From Allobosea sp. OK403 (GTDB lineage Bacteria > Pseudomonadota > Alphaproteobacteria > Rhizobiales > Beijerinckiaceae), in assembly GCF_900113835.1 (NCBI RefSeq), contig NZ_FOQV01000004.1, forward strand, positions 326,001 through 390,000: a stretch of DNA of 64,000 bases, in the 5' to 3' direction. Of the stretch, positions 7,945 to 17,948 are shown piece by piece. Made by a program: the position numbers and the translations under genes. Numbering within the stretch: the first letter of the stretch is position 1; every line of letters starts with the position of its first letter. The notes under the pieces are model-generated. The model was not told where the DNA came from and searched no databases. It saw only the letters and a program-made list of their open reading frames with translations.

Positions 7945-8642
7945 CCAGCATAGCGGGCGCCGATGCGGCTCGCCCCGAAGGCGACCGCATTGATCGCCAG
8001 CGTCAGCGCGATCAGCACAAGCCCGAGCCCCAGCGCCAACGGCAGGTCGCCTTTGGAGGTCTCCAGCGTGATCGTCGTCGTCATGGTGCGGGTGTAACCG
8101 GCGATGTTGCCACCGACGATCAGCACCGCGCCGACCTCGGCGCTCGCCCGGCCGAAGCCGGCGAGCAGCGCGGTCGCCAGCGCAAAGCGCCCATCGAAGA
8201 GCAGGGTCGGGATCGCGCGCATTCCCTCCAGCCCGACCGAACGCAGATGGTCGCGATACTCGCTCCAGAGATCCTCGACCGTCTGGCGTGTCAGCGCGAT
8301 CACGATCGGCAGGACCAGGATCACCTGAGCCGCGATCATCGCGGTCGGCGTGAACAGCAGCCCGAGCGGGCCGAGCGGGCCCGAGCGGGAGAGCAGCAGG
8401 AAGACGAAAAGCCCGGCCACGACCGGCGGCAGGCCCATCAGCGCATTGAGGCAGACGATGACGACCGAGCGGCCGGGAAAGCGCGCCAGCGCCAGGGCCG
8501 CTCCGAGCGGCAGGCCGATCAGCCCCGCGATCAGCACGGCGGTCAGCGTCACCCTGAGCGACAGGCCCACAATCGCCAGGAAACCGGGATCGAGCCCGAC
8601 CACCAGCGCGAAGGCCGCCTTGAAGATCGCCGCGAAGTCCAC
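7941..8642 (-). CDS. tupB: Tungstate ABC transporter permease TupB
   Basis: Inner-membrane permease of the molybdate/tungstate class, with about five to six hydrophobic helices and the ATPase-contact loop near ASAEVGAVLIVGGNI. I favour the GTG at 8642 (233 residues, starting DFAAIFKAAFALVV) because it fits the family N-terminus, which enters the first helix after about twenty residues, and because a GGGGGAG-like ribosome site lies about 12 bases upstream. An ATG at 8714 would add 24 residues (MAGLCFRADLG...). It is the first gene of the minus-strand cluster and diverges from the regulator gene at 8802. Confidence 0.86.
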   Translation of the reverse strand: MDFAAIFKAAFALVVGLDPGFLAIVGLSLRVTLTAVLIAGLIGLPLGAALALARFPGRSVVIVCLNALMGLPPVVAGLFVFLLLSRSGPLGPLGLLFTPTAMIAAQVILVLPIVIALTRQTVEDLWSEYRDHLRSVGLEGMRAIPTLLFDGRFALATALLAGFGRASAEVGAVLIVGGNIAGYTRTMTTTITLETSKGDLPLALGLGLVLIALTLAINAVAFGASRIGARYAG

Positions 8643-8801
8643 CGTCCGTCGCGCTCCCCCGAAAGCCAGACCTGCCTGAACGCCCAGATCTGCCCGAAAG
8701 CATAAGCCTGCCAACAGCCAGCGCCTGCAGACACTTGTGATTTCTAGAGTTCAATGCGACTAATTGCCAATCTTGGAACAAGAACAGCCCAGCGCAGCCA
8801 A

Positions 8802-9692
8802 ATGCAGGATCGGATTTATCTGACCACCGAGGAGGCCGCCGCCTATCTGCGGCTCAAGGAGCGCAAGCTCTACGAGCTCGTTGCCAATGGCGCCGTGCCC
8901 TGCACCAAGGTCAGCGGCAAATGGCTGTTCCCGCGTACGGCGCTCGACCGCTGGCTCGAGGCCGGGCTGGCGCGGCCCGAGGGCATGCAGCCCTCAAACC
9001 CGCCGCCGATTATCGGCGGCAGCCAGGATTCATTGCTCGAGGTCGCCGTGCGCGATTCCGGCTGCGGTCTGGCGCTGTTGGCGGAAGGCTCACGGGCCGG
9101 GCTCGACCGGCTGACGCGCGGCGAGGTCGCCATCGCCGCGATCCATCTCCATGCCACACCCGATGATGACGCAGCCAACCTGGCCGCGATCCGGGCCGAG
9201 CCCGGCCTGTTCGACGCGGTGGTGATCGGTTTCGCCCGGCGCGAGCAGGGCTTGCTGACGGCGCCCGGCAATCCGCTCGCCCTTACCGGCATCGCCTCGG
9301 CTGTCGAAAGGCGTGCCCGTTTCGCCCGCCGCCAGCAGGGCGCCGGCGCGCAACTGCTGCTGACGAGCCTGATGGCGCGCGACGGCGTCCCCGACGGCCG
9401 CATGGTCATGGCCGAGGGCATCTGCGCCACCGGCCAGGACCTGGCCCTGGCGATCCGCACCGGCCGCGCCGATTGCGGCGTCGCCTCGCGCGCCATCGCT
9501 GCCGCCTTCGGCCTCGATTTCCTGCCGCTGGTCTGGGAGCATGTCGATCTGGTGATGCGCCGCCGGACCTATTTCGAACCGGCGACGCAAACCCTGCTCG
9601 CCTGGATGCGCAGGCCCGACATGCCGGCAAGGGCGCGCGAACTCGGCGGCTATGATCTGGCGCAGAGCGGCGAGGTCAGGCTGAATCGCTGA
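8802..9692 (+). CDS. One-component regulator: excisionase-type HTH plus periplasmic-binding-protein-like domain
   Basis: Probable sensor of oxyanion that controls the divergent uptake operon. Residues about 5-53 (YLTTEEAAAYLRLKERKLYEL to FPRTALDRWLE) form a helix-turn-helix of the excisionase/MerR-like HTH_17 type. Residues about 70-280 resemble the PBP-like domain found in bacterial regulators next to Mo/W genes, with the motif GSQDSLLEVAV early and TGRADCGVASRAIA late. The start at 8802 (MQDRIYLTTEE) is preferred; an in-frame ATG at 8754 would add 16 residues. It is not a classical ModE because it lacks the TOBE domains. Ligand and repressor/activator role are inferred from position alone. 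Its end overlaps the convergent gene by 17 bp. Confidence 0.78.
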   Translation: MQDRIYLTTEEAAAYLRLKERKLYELVANGAVPCTKVSGKWLFPRTALDRWLEAGLARPEGMQPSNPPPIIGGSQDSLLEVAVRDSGCGLALLAEGSRAGLDRLTRGEVAIAAIHLHATPDDDAANLAAIRAEPGLFDAVVIGFARREQGLLTAPGNPLALTGIASAVERRARFARRQQGAGAQLLLTSLMARDGVPDGRMVMAEGICATGQDLALAIRTGRADCGVASRAIAAAFGLDFLPLVWEHVDLVMRRRTYFEPATQTLLAWMRRPDMPARARELGGYDLAQSGEVRLNR

Positions 9693-10506
9693 GCGAGGGC
9701 GGGCAGCGGCCGGCCGGGCTTTCGCGCCACTTCCCAAAATTCCGCCAGGCGCCGACCCGATGCACCGCCTCCCGGTCCCGCCCGGTCTCCCCGAATGGCG
9801 AGACCGGCCAGTCCCAGCTCTCATCCGGCTCGGGGAGCACGACGCCGCGCATCAAATCGAGCCTCTCGATCACCGCTCCGGCCCTGTCGCGCTCGACCAT
9901 CTCGACATCGCTGAGCAGGACGACGCTCCCCTGAAAGCGCGCGAGATCGTCGAGATGCCAGGCGATGCAGCGTGCTGGCAGATCGGCCGGAAATGCGGCA
10001 GCACGCTCCGGATTCTCCTCCAGCCAATCCTCCACCGGCCAGGCGAGCTGCGAGAGCAGATTGGCCGAAATCACGAGATCGATGCCCGCATCCGTGACGA
10101 GATCAGCAACGGGGTCTATCCGTCGCTCGCGCTCCCCGGCGAGCCAGCCCATCACGCCGCTGAGATCACGCGTCAGCAGCGTGACCTTGCGGCGAAAGGC
10201 CATGCGCAGCCTGACCGGCGGCAGATGCACCGCGTCGACCAAAAGCACGCGCGCAAAGCTGGTGCAGAGCAGGTCGAGCGGCACGTCACGCATCAGCCCC
10301 GAACCGAGCACGACGACGCAGCACCGGGATGGCAGTGCCGCGACCACATCCGCCACCACGGCGCGGCAGCGCCTATGATGCGCAGCCCAGGCCTTGCGGT
10401 GGCGAAAGCCGCGCGCCCACAGCGCCGTGCTCTCCGACACTAGCCCCAGCCGCCGCGTCATCCGCCCGGCCGGTGTGATCAGCCTGAGCGCGAGTTCGGC
10501 GAGCAT
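9676..10506 (-). CDS. Conserved hypothetical protein, Rossmann/methyltransferase-like
   Basis: Not recognised as a characterised family. The 276-residue product has a Rossmann-like pattern: a beta strand and glycine turn in CCVVVLGSGLMRDVPL, a second strand ending in acid at VLLVDAVHLP, and DLVISANLLSQL, which resembles the strand 4 region of SAM-dependent methyltransferases. No signal peptide or membrane helix is evident. The gene starts 19 bp after the D-threonine-aldolase-type gene on the same strand, so the two are probably co-transcribed, and it overlaps the convergent regulator gene by 17 bp at the stop. A methyltransferase-like fold is an inference from this pattern only. Confidence 0.7.
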   Translation of the reverse strand: MLAELALRLITPAGRMTRRLGLVSESTALWARGFRHRKAWAAHHRRCRAVVADVVAALPSRCCVVVLGSGLMRDVPLDLLCTSFARVLLVDAVHLPPVRLRMAFRRKVTLLTRDLSGVMGWLAGERERRIDPVADLVTDAGIDLVISANLLSQLAWPVEDWLEENPERAAAFPADLPARCIAWHLDDLARFQGSVVLLSDVEMVERDRAGAVIERLDLMRGVVLPEPDESWDWPVSPFGETGRDREAVHRVGAWRNFGKWRESPAGRCPPSLSDSA

Positions 10507-10525
10507 CGCATGCGCCGGGAGGCGT

Positions 10526-11662
10526 TCAGGTCAATGCGCCGCGCGCCGCCACCGGCCAGAGCGCCTCGACATGGGCGTCAGGCCCGTGCATCCCGCGCAC
10601 GCAGACATACCAGTCGTGCAGGTTCACCGTCGGGTCGCAATGACCGGGCACGAGCAGGATATGCTCGCCGCGATGCGGCAGCGCGATCGGGTCGCCGGTC
10701 AGCACGCCATGCTCGTCGGAGGGTTTCGTGTAGACCGCGCCCTCGCGCCGGAACGGCATCGGCATGCCGGAATCGATCGCTGCCGCCTTGTGCCCGGCAT
10801 CGACGATGGCGCGGTCGGGCACCGGCTTGCTCATCACCCCGGTGAGGATGAAGAGCGCATGCTCGAAGGCGCGGAACGGCGTGCCGTCCGCCTGCCGGTT
10901 GCGGGCGTAATCGGCGTCCATGAAGATGTAGGAGCCGGCCTGGATCTCGTTCCAGATGCCCGATCCGGTCTCGATCTCATAGGTGCCGGTGCCGGCCCCG
11001 CTGACGACGCCGCAGCTCAGGCCGGCCTGGGCCAGGCGTTCGACCGTGTTGCGGGCCGAGAGGCCGGCGCGCTCAATCGCCTCGCGCCGCTCGTCGATCG
11101 AGCGCATATGCTGGGCCGTGCCGTGATAGGCCTGCAGGCCCCCGAAGCGCAAAGTGTTGCTGCGCGAGACCGCCTCGGCGATCCTGACCGCCGCCTCGCC
11201 GGGCGCGACGCCGCAGCGCCGGCCGCCGACATCGATCTCGACCAGGACATCGAACACGACATCATGGCGCGCGGCAGCTTCCGCAGCTTCGCGCACGCCA
11301 TCGAGATGGTCGACACAGAGGCTGATCTTGGCGCTGCGGGCGAGCTGCGCCAGCCGGTCGAGCTTGGCGGCACCCGCAACCTCATTGGAAACCAGCACGT
11401 CCTGCACGCCGCCCGCGACCAGAATCTCGGCCTCCGAGACCTTCTGGCAGCATTGCCCGACGGCGCCATGGGCGATCTGGCGCAAGGCGATCTCGGGGCT
11501 CTTATGCGTCTTGGCGTGCGGCCTCAGGCGAATGCCATGGGCCTGCGTATAGGCCGCCATGGCGACGAGGTTGCGTTCGAAGGCATCGAGGTCGAGCACC
11601 AAAGCAGGGGTGTCGATCTCGCTGAATCTCTGGCCGGCTTGGGCCGGCGGATGCAAGGGCAT
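10526..11662 (-). CDS. PLP-dependent D-threonine aldolase / 3-hydroxy-D-aspartate aldolase family
   Basis: Fold-type III PLP enzyme of the DSD1 family, which cleaves D-3-hydroxy amino acids to glycine and an aldehyde or dehydrates D-serine. The start at 11662 (MPLHPPAQ) gives 378 residues, matching the family. The PLP lysine is expected at Lys51 in RPHAKTHK; the metal site near the C-terminus is seen as VPGHCDPTVNLHDW, where His and Asp two residues apart match D-threonine aldolase. GGLQAYHGTAQH and SGAGTGTYE contribute to the PLP site. None of the other beta-hydroxyaspartate cycle genes is adjacent, so D-threonine aldolase-like activity on an unknown D-amino acid is the safer call. It is divergent from the exporter gene at 11820. 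Confidence 0.8.
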   Translation of the reverse strand: MPLHPPAQAGQRFSEIDTPALVLDLDAFERNLVAMAAYTQAHGIRLRPHAKTHKSPEIALRQIAHGAVGQCCQKVSEAEILVAGGVQDVLVSNEVAGAAKLDRLAQLARSAKISLCVDHLDGVREAAEAAARHDVVFDVLVEIDVGGRRCGVAPGEAAVRIAEAVSRSNTLRFGGLQAYHGTAQHMRSIDERREAIERAGLSARNTVERLAQAGLSCGVVSGAGTGTYEIETGSGIWNEIQAGSYIFMDADYARNRQADGTPFRAFEHALFILTGVMSKPVPDRAIVDAGHKAAAIDSGMPMPFRREGAVYTKPSDEHGVLTGDPIALPHRGEHILLVPGHCDPTVNLHDWYVCVRGMHGPDAHVEALWPVAARGALT

Positions 11663-11819
11663 GGGCTGTCGCAATCTCCTGAATCGGTTGTGGCTATCGG
11701 ACGCCAGCTTCGTGTCTGGAGCAAGACCTCGCTGCGCGTGCCTGCCTTGCGAGGCCCGAATCCTTCGGAAACACGAAGCCCGGTAGCGCTTGCGCCAGCG
11801 TCGTGATAGGCCCCGCGCC

Positions 11820-13640
11820 ATGAAGATCGGCCGCGTTACCGACGACACTTTCGCGCTTTTCGCCCGCGTCTGGCGCGAGCAGGGCAAAACCTATCTGCCG
11901 CAAATGGCGATGATCATGGGCCTCGTGGTCGTGATCGCCGCGACGACGAGCTTCTATCCACTGCTGATCAAGGCGGCGTTCGACGCCTTCGCTGACCCGC
12001 TCAGCGCCGAGGCGACCGGCTTCGTGCGCCGGATGGAGCGCCTCGTCTCGAAATCGATCGACTTCGAGATCGGCGTCGTCAACGCCGTCGCGATCGTCGT
12101 CGTCATCGTCACCGCGATCAAGGGCTTCTCCCTGCTGACGCAGACCGTGATGACCAACAGCGTCGTCAGCCGCATCGAGGCCGACATGCAGACGCAGCTC
12201 TACGCGCATCTGATCGACGCCGACCTCGCCCAGCTTCAAAAAGAGAATCCCGCCTCCCTCACGCAGCGCTTCACCACCGACTTCACCTTCGTCAAGGAGG
12301 CGCTGACGCGGCTCGTCAACATCGCCGTGCGCGACGTGCTGACCGCGATCGCGCTCGTCGGCGCCCTGCTCTGGATCGACTGGCAGATGACCTTGGTCGT
12401 GCTGCTGATCGCGCCGATCGTGGCGCGGCCGATCGGCCGCATCGGCAAGAAGCTGCGCCGCATGGCGGTATCGCAGCAGGAACAGACCGGCGTGATGGCG
12501 AGCCTCGTCACCGAGAGCCTGCAGGGCGCGCGCGCCGCCAAGACCGATTCGCTCGAGCCCTACCTCAAGGCGCGCGCGGCCGCCGCCTTCGAATCGATCC
12601 GCGCTGTCAAGATGAAGTCGGCCAATGCGCGCGGCCGGCTCGATCCGTTGCTCGAGGTCGCGGGCGGCATGGCGGTCGCAGGCGTGCTCGCCGCGATCGG
12701 CGTGCGCATCACCTCGGGCGGCTCGACGGTCGGCGATTTTACCGGCTATGTCTCGGCGCTGCTGCTGGCAGCGCAACCGATGCGCTCGCTCGGCAACCTC
12801 AACGCCATCGTCCAGGAGGCCGGCGCCTCGCTGAAGCGCTATTATGCCCTGATCGACGAGAAGCCGGTGATCACGCAGCGCCCCGACGCCAGACCGCTTG
12901 TGGTCGAGGCCGGCGAGATCGCCTTCAGGGGGCTGCGCTTCCGCTATCGCGACGATGCGCGGGCGCTGGAGGGCATCGACCTTGTCGTCCAGGGCGGCAA
13001 GATGACCGCGCTGGTCGGCCGCTCCGGCTCCGGCAAATCGACCTTGCTCGCTTTGGTGCCGCGGCTCTACGACCCCAGCGAGGGCCGCGTCGAGATCGAC
13101 GGGCAGGATCTGCGCGACCTCTCGCTCGCCAGCCTGCGCAGCCAGATCGGCGTGGTCAGCCAGGATGTCGTGCTGTTCGACGATACGGTGCGCGCCAATA
13201 TCAGCTTCGGCCGGCCCAACGCGACCGAAGACGAGATCGTCGCCGCCGCCAAGGGCGCCGCCGCGCATGACTTCATCATGGCGATGCCGGAGGGCTATGA
13301 CAGCCAGGTCGGCGAGCGCGGCTCGAAGCTTTCGGGTGGCGAGCGCCAGCGCATCGCGATCGCCCGCGCCATCCTGAAGGACGCGCCGATCCTGCTGCTC
13401 GACGAGGCGACCAGCGCGCTCGACACCGAATCCGAGCGGCTCGTCCAGCAGGCGCTGGCCCGCCTGATGCAGAACCGCACCACGCTGGTGATCGCTCACC
13501 GTCTCTCGACCGTGCGCGAGGCCGACCTCATCGTCGTGCTGGACGAAGGCAAGATCGTCGAGACCGGCAGCCATGACGCCCTGCTGGCGCGCGACGGCAG
13601 CTATGCCCGACTGCACCGGCTGCAATTCGTCGAGAGCTGA
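11820..13640 (+). CDS. ABC exporter, MsbA-like fused permease-ATPase
   Basis: Half-size exporter that would work as a homodimer in the inner membrane. Six transmembrane helices occupy roughly residues 25-310, followed by an ATPase domain with Walker A GRSGSGKST, Q-loop IGVVSQDVVLF, signature KLSGGERQRIAIARAI, Walker B ILLLDEATSALD and the H-loop VIAHRLST. At 606 residues it has the normal length of the MsbA / lipid A exporter group. The ATG at 11820 is used rather than an in-frame ATG at 11790. Candidate cargo is lipid A or another lipid/polysaccharide precursor; multidrug exporters look the same at this level, so no symbol is given. Confidence 0.85.
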   Translation: MKIGRVTDDTFALFARVWREQGKTYLPQMAMIMGLVVVIAATTSFYPLLIKAAFDAFADPLSAEATGFVRRMERLVSKSIDFEIGVVNAVAIVVVIVTAIKGFSLLTQTVMTNSVVSRIEADMQTQLYAHLIDADLAQLQKENPASLTQRFTTDFTFVKEALTRLVNIAVRDVLTAIALVGALLWIDWQMTLVVLLIAPIVARPIGRIGKKLRRMAVSQQEQTGVMASLVTESLQGARAAKTDSLEPYLKARAAAAFESIRAVKMKSANARGRLDPLLEVAGGMAVAGVLAAIGVRITSGGSTVGDFTGYVSALLLAAQPMRSLGNLNAIVQEAGASLKRYYALIDEKPVITQRPDARPLVVEAGEIAFRGLRFRYRDDARALEGIDLVVQGGKMTALVGRSGSGKSTLLALVPRLYDPSEGRVEIDGQDLRDLSLASLRSQIGVVSQDVVLFDDTVRANISFGRPNATEDEIVAAAKGAAAHDFIMAMPEGYDSQVGERGSKLSGGERQRIAIARAILKDAPILLLDEATSALDTESERLVQQALARLMQNRTTLVIAHRLSTVREADLIVVLDEGKIVETGSHDALLARDGSYARLHRLQFVES

Positions 13641-13672
13641 CGCGTCAGCGCGTTTTCCATTAAAGCTGTCCC

Positions 13673-13755
13673 GTCATTGCGAGCGCAGCGAAGCAATCCA
13701 GGGCCGTCTAGCGAGACCTCCTGGATTGCTTCGTCGCTTTGCTCCTCGCAATGAC
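13673..13755. repeat. Palindromic intergenic element (GTCATTGCGAG type)
   Basis: Imperfect inverted repeat: the left arm begins GTCATTGCGAGCGCAGCG and continues AAGCAATCCAG; the right arm is CTGGATTGCTTCGTCGC and ends CTCGCAATGAC. Such arms form a long hairpin on either strand. It lies 33 bp after the exporter stop codon and may serve as a transcript end; no T-run follows. Confidence 0.7.
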
Positions 13756-13822
13756 GCCGCAAGCCGTGTGAAAAACGATCTAGCGTAGCCCTTCGGGGCG
13801 AAGTTCTTCACTGAACCACGTC

Positions 13823-13861
13823 GTTATCCCGGGCCGACCTTCGGTCGCCCAGGATGACGGG
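13823..13861. repeat. Short palindromic element of the CATCCCGGG type
   Basis: GTTATCCCGGGCCGACC, then TTCGGTCGCCCAGGATGAC. It is a compact relative of the longer inverted repeats at 15821 and 63211. It sits between the exporter gene and the end of the convergent ialB-like gene. Confidence 0.5.
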
Positions 13862-13889
13862 ATGGTTCCCTGCGAAGCGATTCAGGCGC

Positions 13890-14477
13890 TCACGGCTCCC
13901 GTGCCAGCGCGTCGGCCGCCGCCTGGAAGCCACGGAAGGAGAAGGGCAGCGTCACCGGCCGGTTCGCCGCGTCCTGGAAGCGCAATTGCCCGCCTTCCGA
14001 ATAGCCGCGCCAGCGCTTCAGCAGATCATCGCTCATCGCAACCTCGGCGAAGCAGCCGCCGGGAATGCAGCGCGAGAACGCAGCCAGCGTGCCCTCGTCC
14101 TTCTCGCCCAGCGCGACACGCACGCCGGCATTGGGGCCCAGCGTCACATTCGGCGCGACCTGCACGACGAGCTTATAGGGCTCGGTCTTGATCGGCCGAC
14201 CGACCGCGACGAGCGCGACCGGACCCTGCTGCCCCTGGACCTGCAAGGTCTGCACGACCTCGCAGATGCGTGTGCCGACGCCCTGCTGGCAGCGATGCGT
14301 CCAGTCGCCATAGGTCGCGGTGGTGTTGTCGGGCTGCGAAACGCCGCCGGGCGCGGGAGCCGCTGCCGCCGGCCGCTGTTGCCCTTGGGCCGCAGCCGGG
14401 CTGCGTTGCGCCTGGGCGAAAGCCGAGCCGGCACAGATCAGCGCCAGCAACACGGTCGGGGAAGTGAGGTGCTTCAT
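13890..14477 (-). CDS. Invasion-associated locus B (IalB) family exported protein
   Basis: Periplasmic protein of 195 residues with a Sec signal peptide (MKHLTSPTVLLALICAGSAFAQA), a Pro/Ala/Gln-rich linker to about residue 50 and then the IalB domain beginning TYGDWTHRCQ. Two cysteine pairs are visible, C..GTRIC early and SRCIPGGC later, as is usual in the family, and suggest disulfides. IalB was named for erythrocyte invasion in Bartonella, but homologues are widespread in free-living Rhizobiales and their role is unknown. The gene is monocistronic here, with a composite repeat upstream and palindromes downstream. Confidence 0.85.
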   Translation of the reverse strand: MKHLTSPTVLLALICAGSAFAQAQRSPAAAQGQQRPAAAAPAPGGVSQPDNTTATYGDWTHRCQQGVGTRICEVVQTLQVQGQQGPVALVAVGRPIKTEPYKLVVQVAPNVTLGPNAGVRVALGEKDEGTLAAFSRCIPGGCFAEVAMSDDLLKRWRGYSEGGQLRFQDAANRPVTLPFSFRGFQAAADALAREP

Positions 14478-14588
14478 GTCGCGGCGTTTCCAGAGATTTC
14501 GTTGGAAACACTATTGCCGCGACGCCATGCCCTTGCGCAAGGGCCGCCGCCATCTTGGGAACGGCGGTTCGCAATTCTGTCACCGGAT

Positions 14589-14715
14589 AGAGCAGGATGC
14601 GAAAAAGTGGGAACCGGTTTTTCGCATTGATCCTGCTCTCACTCTCAAATGAGAGACGGATTCAGATTTCAGATCGGATCACTGCGTGATCCCATCTGAA
14701 ATCATCCTGTTCTCA
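14589..14715. repeat. Composite repeat: family A palindrome plus long hairpin, copy 1
   Basis: Part one (14589-14639) is AGAGCAGGATGC, then the core GTGGGAACCGGTTTTTC, then GATCCTGCTCT. After a linker GATGAGAGACGGATTCAG comes a 17-bp stem (ATTTCAGATCGGATCAC / GTGATCCCATCTGAAAT, one mismatch) around a TGC loop, ending ATCATCCTGTTCT. The whole unit recurs at 28905-29029. It ends 17 bp before the obgE stop codon. Confidence 0.8.
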
Positions 14716-14732
14716 CTCTTCGATGAGAGCGA

Positions 14733-15925
<1,193 letters not shown>

Positions 15926-15988
15926 GGGGGAAAGCGCGTGTGGCCTTGGCTTTAGGCTGATGCGCCCTGCGGGGCAATCCCGCCACGC

Positions 15989-16855
15989 CTATGCCGCCAG
16001 CCGCGGCGCGGCCATTTCGTCGCGTAGCGCGTCGGCGAAGCGCCTTGCCGCGAGCCCCGGCTGCGGCCCGATGATCAGGCCGACCGAGAGATCGAACAGA
16101 GGCGGCAGGTCCTCTGCCGGACCCAGGCGCCGCAGGCTCGGAGGAATCGCGCTCTCGGTCAGGGCCGTGACGCAAAACCCCGCCTCAACAGCCGAGAGCA
16201 TGCCCGAGGTGTGCGAGCAGGAGAACACCAGCCGGTGCGCCTTGCCCGCCGCGCCCAGCGCCGAGAGGATGCGCGGGCGCGCCCGGCAGCCCTCCGAGAA
16301 CAGCGCCAGCGGCAGCACCTCCTGCAGCTCCGGGCGATGGCCGCGCCCCGCGACCCAGATCATCGCCTCGCGCCGCAAGACCTCGCCGATCGGCCGGTTG
16401 GGATCCTGCGTCACCACGGCGAGGTCGAATTCGCCGGCCGCCAGCGCCGGCTCGATCCGCTTCGAGAGATCGCAGCGCAATTCGAGCTCGACCTTGGGGT
16501 GTTCGGCCGCGAAACGCGCGATCAGCGGGCGTAAGTATGCGTCCATGTAATCATCGGGAATGCCGATACGCAGCCGCCCCGAGGCCGACGCGCCGCCGAG
16601 ATCGGCCAGCGCCTCACGCTCGATCGTCAGAAGCCGGCGGGCATGCGCGATCAATCGCTCGCCCGCATCGGTCGGCGTCACGCCCCGGCGCGAACGCTCA
16701 AGCAGACGATGGCCGATCTGGCTCTCGAGATCCTGGATGCGTACCGAGATCGCCGATTGCGTGCGGCCGAGCCGGGCGCTCGCGGCGGTGAAGCCGCCGG
16801 TCTCGGCGACCGCGACCAGCATGTCGAGCGCGGCGAGATCAAAATGCGCGGTCAT
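15989..16855 (-). CDS. LysR-family transcriptional regulator
   Basis: 288 residues. The N-terminal winged helix covers residues about 5-65 (LDMLVAVAETGGFTAASARLGRTQSAIS, then RIQDLESQIG), followed by a substrate-binding domain from about residue 92 (GRLRIGIPDDYMDAYLRPLIARF). The gene is transcribed divergently from the EamA-type exporter with 140 bp between the starts, the classical layout in which a LysR protein controls its divergent neighbour and itself. The effector is unknown; an exported metabolite or amino acid would be the natural guess. Confidence 0.9.
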   Translation of the reverse strand: MTAHFDLAALDMLVAVAETGGFTAASARLGRTQSAISVRIQDLESQIGHRLLERSRRGVTPTDAGERLIAHARRLLTIEREALADLGGASASGRLRIGIPDDYMDAYLRPLIARFAAEHPKVELELRCDLSKRIEPALAAGEFDLAVVTQDPNRPIGEVLRREAMIWVAGRGHRPELQEVLPLALFSEGCRARPRILSALGAAGKAHRLVFSCSHTSGMLSAVEAGFCVTALTESAIPPSLRRLGPAEDLPPLFDLSVGLIIGPQPGLAARRFADALRDEMAAPRLAA

Positions 16856-16995
16856 GGCGTCCTCCCAATCATGGCTGCCTGCCTGTCACAGGCCTCTCCA
16901 TCGATCGCTTTTAAGAATGGTTAAATCAGAATAATCCGTTTTTCCGATTGATGGAAGTTGGCTATATCGCGGGCGATTGCTCAGGAAGTCGCCAG

Positions 16996-17907
16996 ATGTC
17001 CACGCCCGCTCTCGTCATGCCTCGCCCTGCCACCCCGGCGCTGGCGATGTTCGTTGCGCTGCTCACCGGCGCGACCTGCATCGGCTTTTCCGGCGTCTTC
17101 ATGCGCCTGGCCGATGTCGGCCCGGCCGCCGGCGGCTTCTGGCGCATGCTGTTCGCACTGCCCGTGCTCGCACTCTGGACGGCGCTGGAGCAGCGCAAGG
17201 CGGTCTCGGGCGCGGTGCGTCCCGGCGCGCTCATCCCGATCGCGCTCGCCGGTCTCACCTTCGCGATCGACGTGGTGCTCTACAACGCAGCGCTTGGCCA
17301 CACCACGATCGCCAACGCCTCGCTGCTCGGCAATCTCTCGCCGGTCGCGGTCGTGCTCGGCGGCTGGCTCCTGCTCGGGGAGAAGCCGACGCAGCGCATC
17401 CTCGGCGCGCTTGCGCTGGCGCTTGGCGGCGCGCTGATGCTGGTGCTGCCGAAATTCATCGGCGCCCCCAGCGCCGCCTCGCCCGGCGGGCTCTTCGGCG
17501 ACATGCTGGCGACCGGCGCGGCCTTCTCCTATGCCGGCTATATCCTCGCCGTGCGCCGCGCCCGCGAGCGGGCCGATGCCGGCCGGATCGGCCTGATCTC
17601 CAGCGCGCTCTGCGCCGTCTTCTGCCTCGCAGCCGCGCTCGCGCTCGGCGAGACCATCATCCCGGCGAGCCTGCAGGGCTGGCTTGCGGTGATCGCGCTC
17701 GGCCTGGTCTCGCATGCGCTCGGCCAGGGCCTGATCACACTCTCGCTCGGCAGCTACGGCGCCAGCGCCGCCTCCCTCGTCATGGTCTGGCCGGCGCTCG
17801 TCAGCGTGCTCGCCGCCTGGGCGATCTTCGGCGAGCAGCCCTCGCCGGCGCAGGCCTTTGGCGGCGTCGCGATCCTGGCGGCGGTGCTGCTGGTGCGGCG
17901 CGGCTGA
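16996..17907 (+). CDS. EamA/DMT-family membrane transporter
   Basis: Drug/metabolite transporter of 303 residues with ten predicted membrane helices in two EamA repeats (about residues 14-145 and 160-300). The start at 16996 (MSTPALVMPR) is preferred over an in-frame ATG at 16948 that would add a polar extension. Members export amino acids, nucleobases or other small molecules, or act on unknown substrates. The divergent LysR gene suggests control by the exported compound or a relative. It converges with the molybdoenzyme gene. Confidence 0.87.
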   Translation: MSTPALVMPRPATPALAMFVALLTGATCIGFSGVFMRLADVGPAAGGFWRMLFALPVLALWTALEQRKAVSGAVRPGALIPIALAGLTFAIDVVLYNAALGHTTIANASLLGNLSPVAVVLGGWLLLGEKPTQRILGALALALGGALMLVLPKFIGAPSAASPGGLFGDMLATGAAFSYAGYILAVRRARERADAGRIGLISSALCAVFCLAAALALGETIIPASLQGWLAVIALGLVSHALGQGLITLSLGSYGASAASLVMVWPALVSVLAAWAIFGEQPSPAQAFGGVAILAAVLLVRRG

Positions 17908-17948
17908 ATCGCGCCCGCTTCGCCGATCAACCGCTCACGAAGCCCGTC

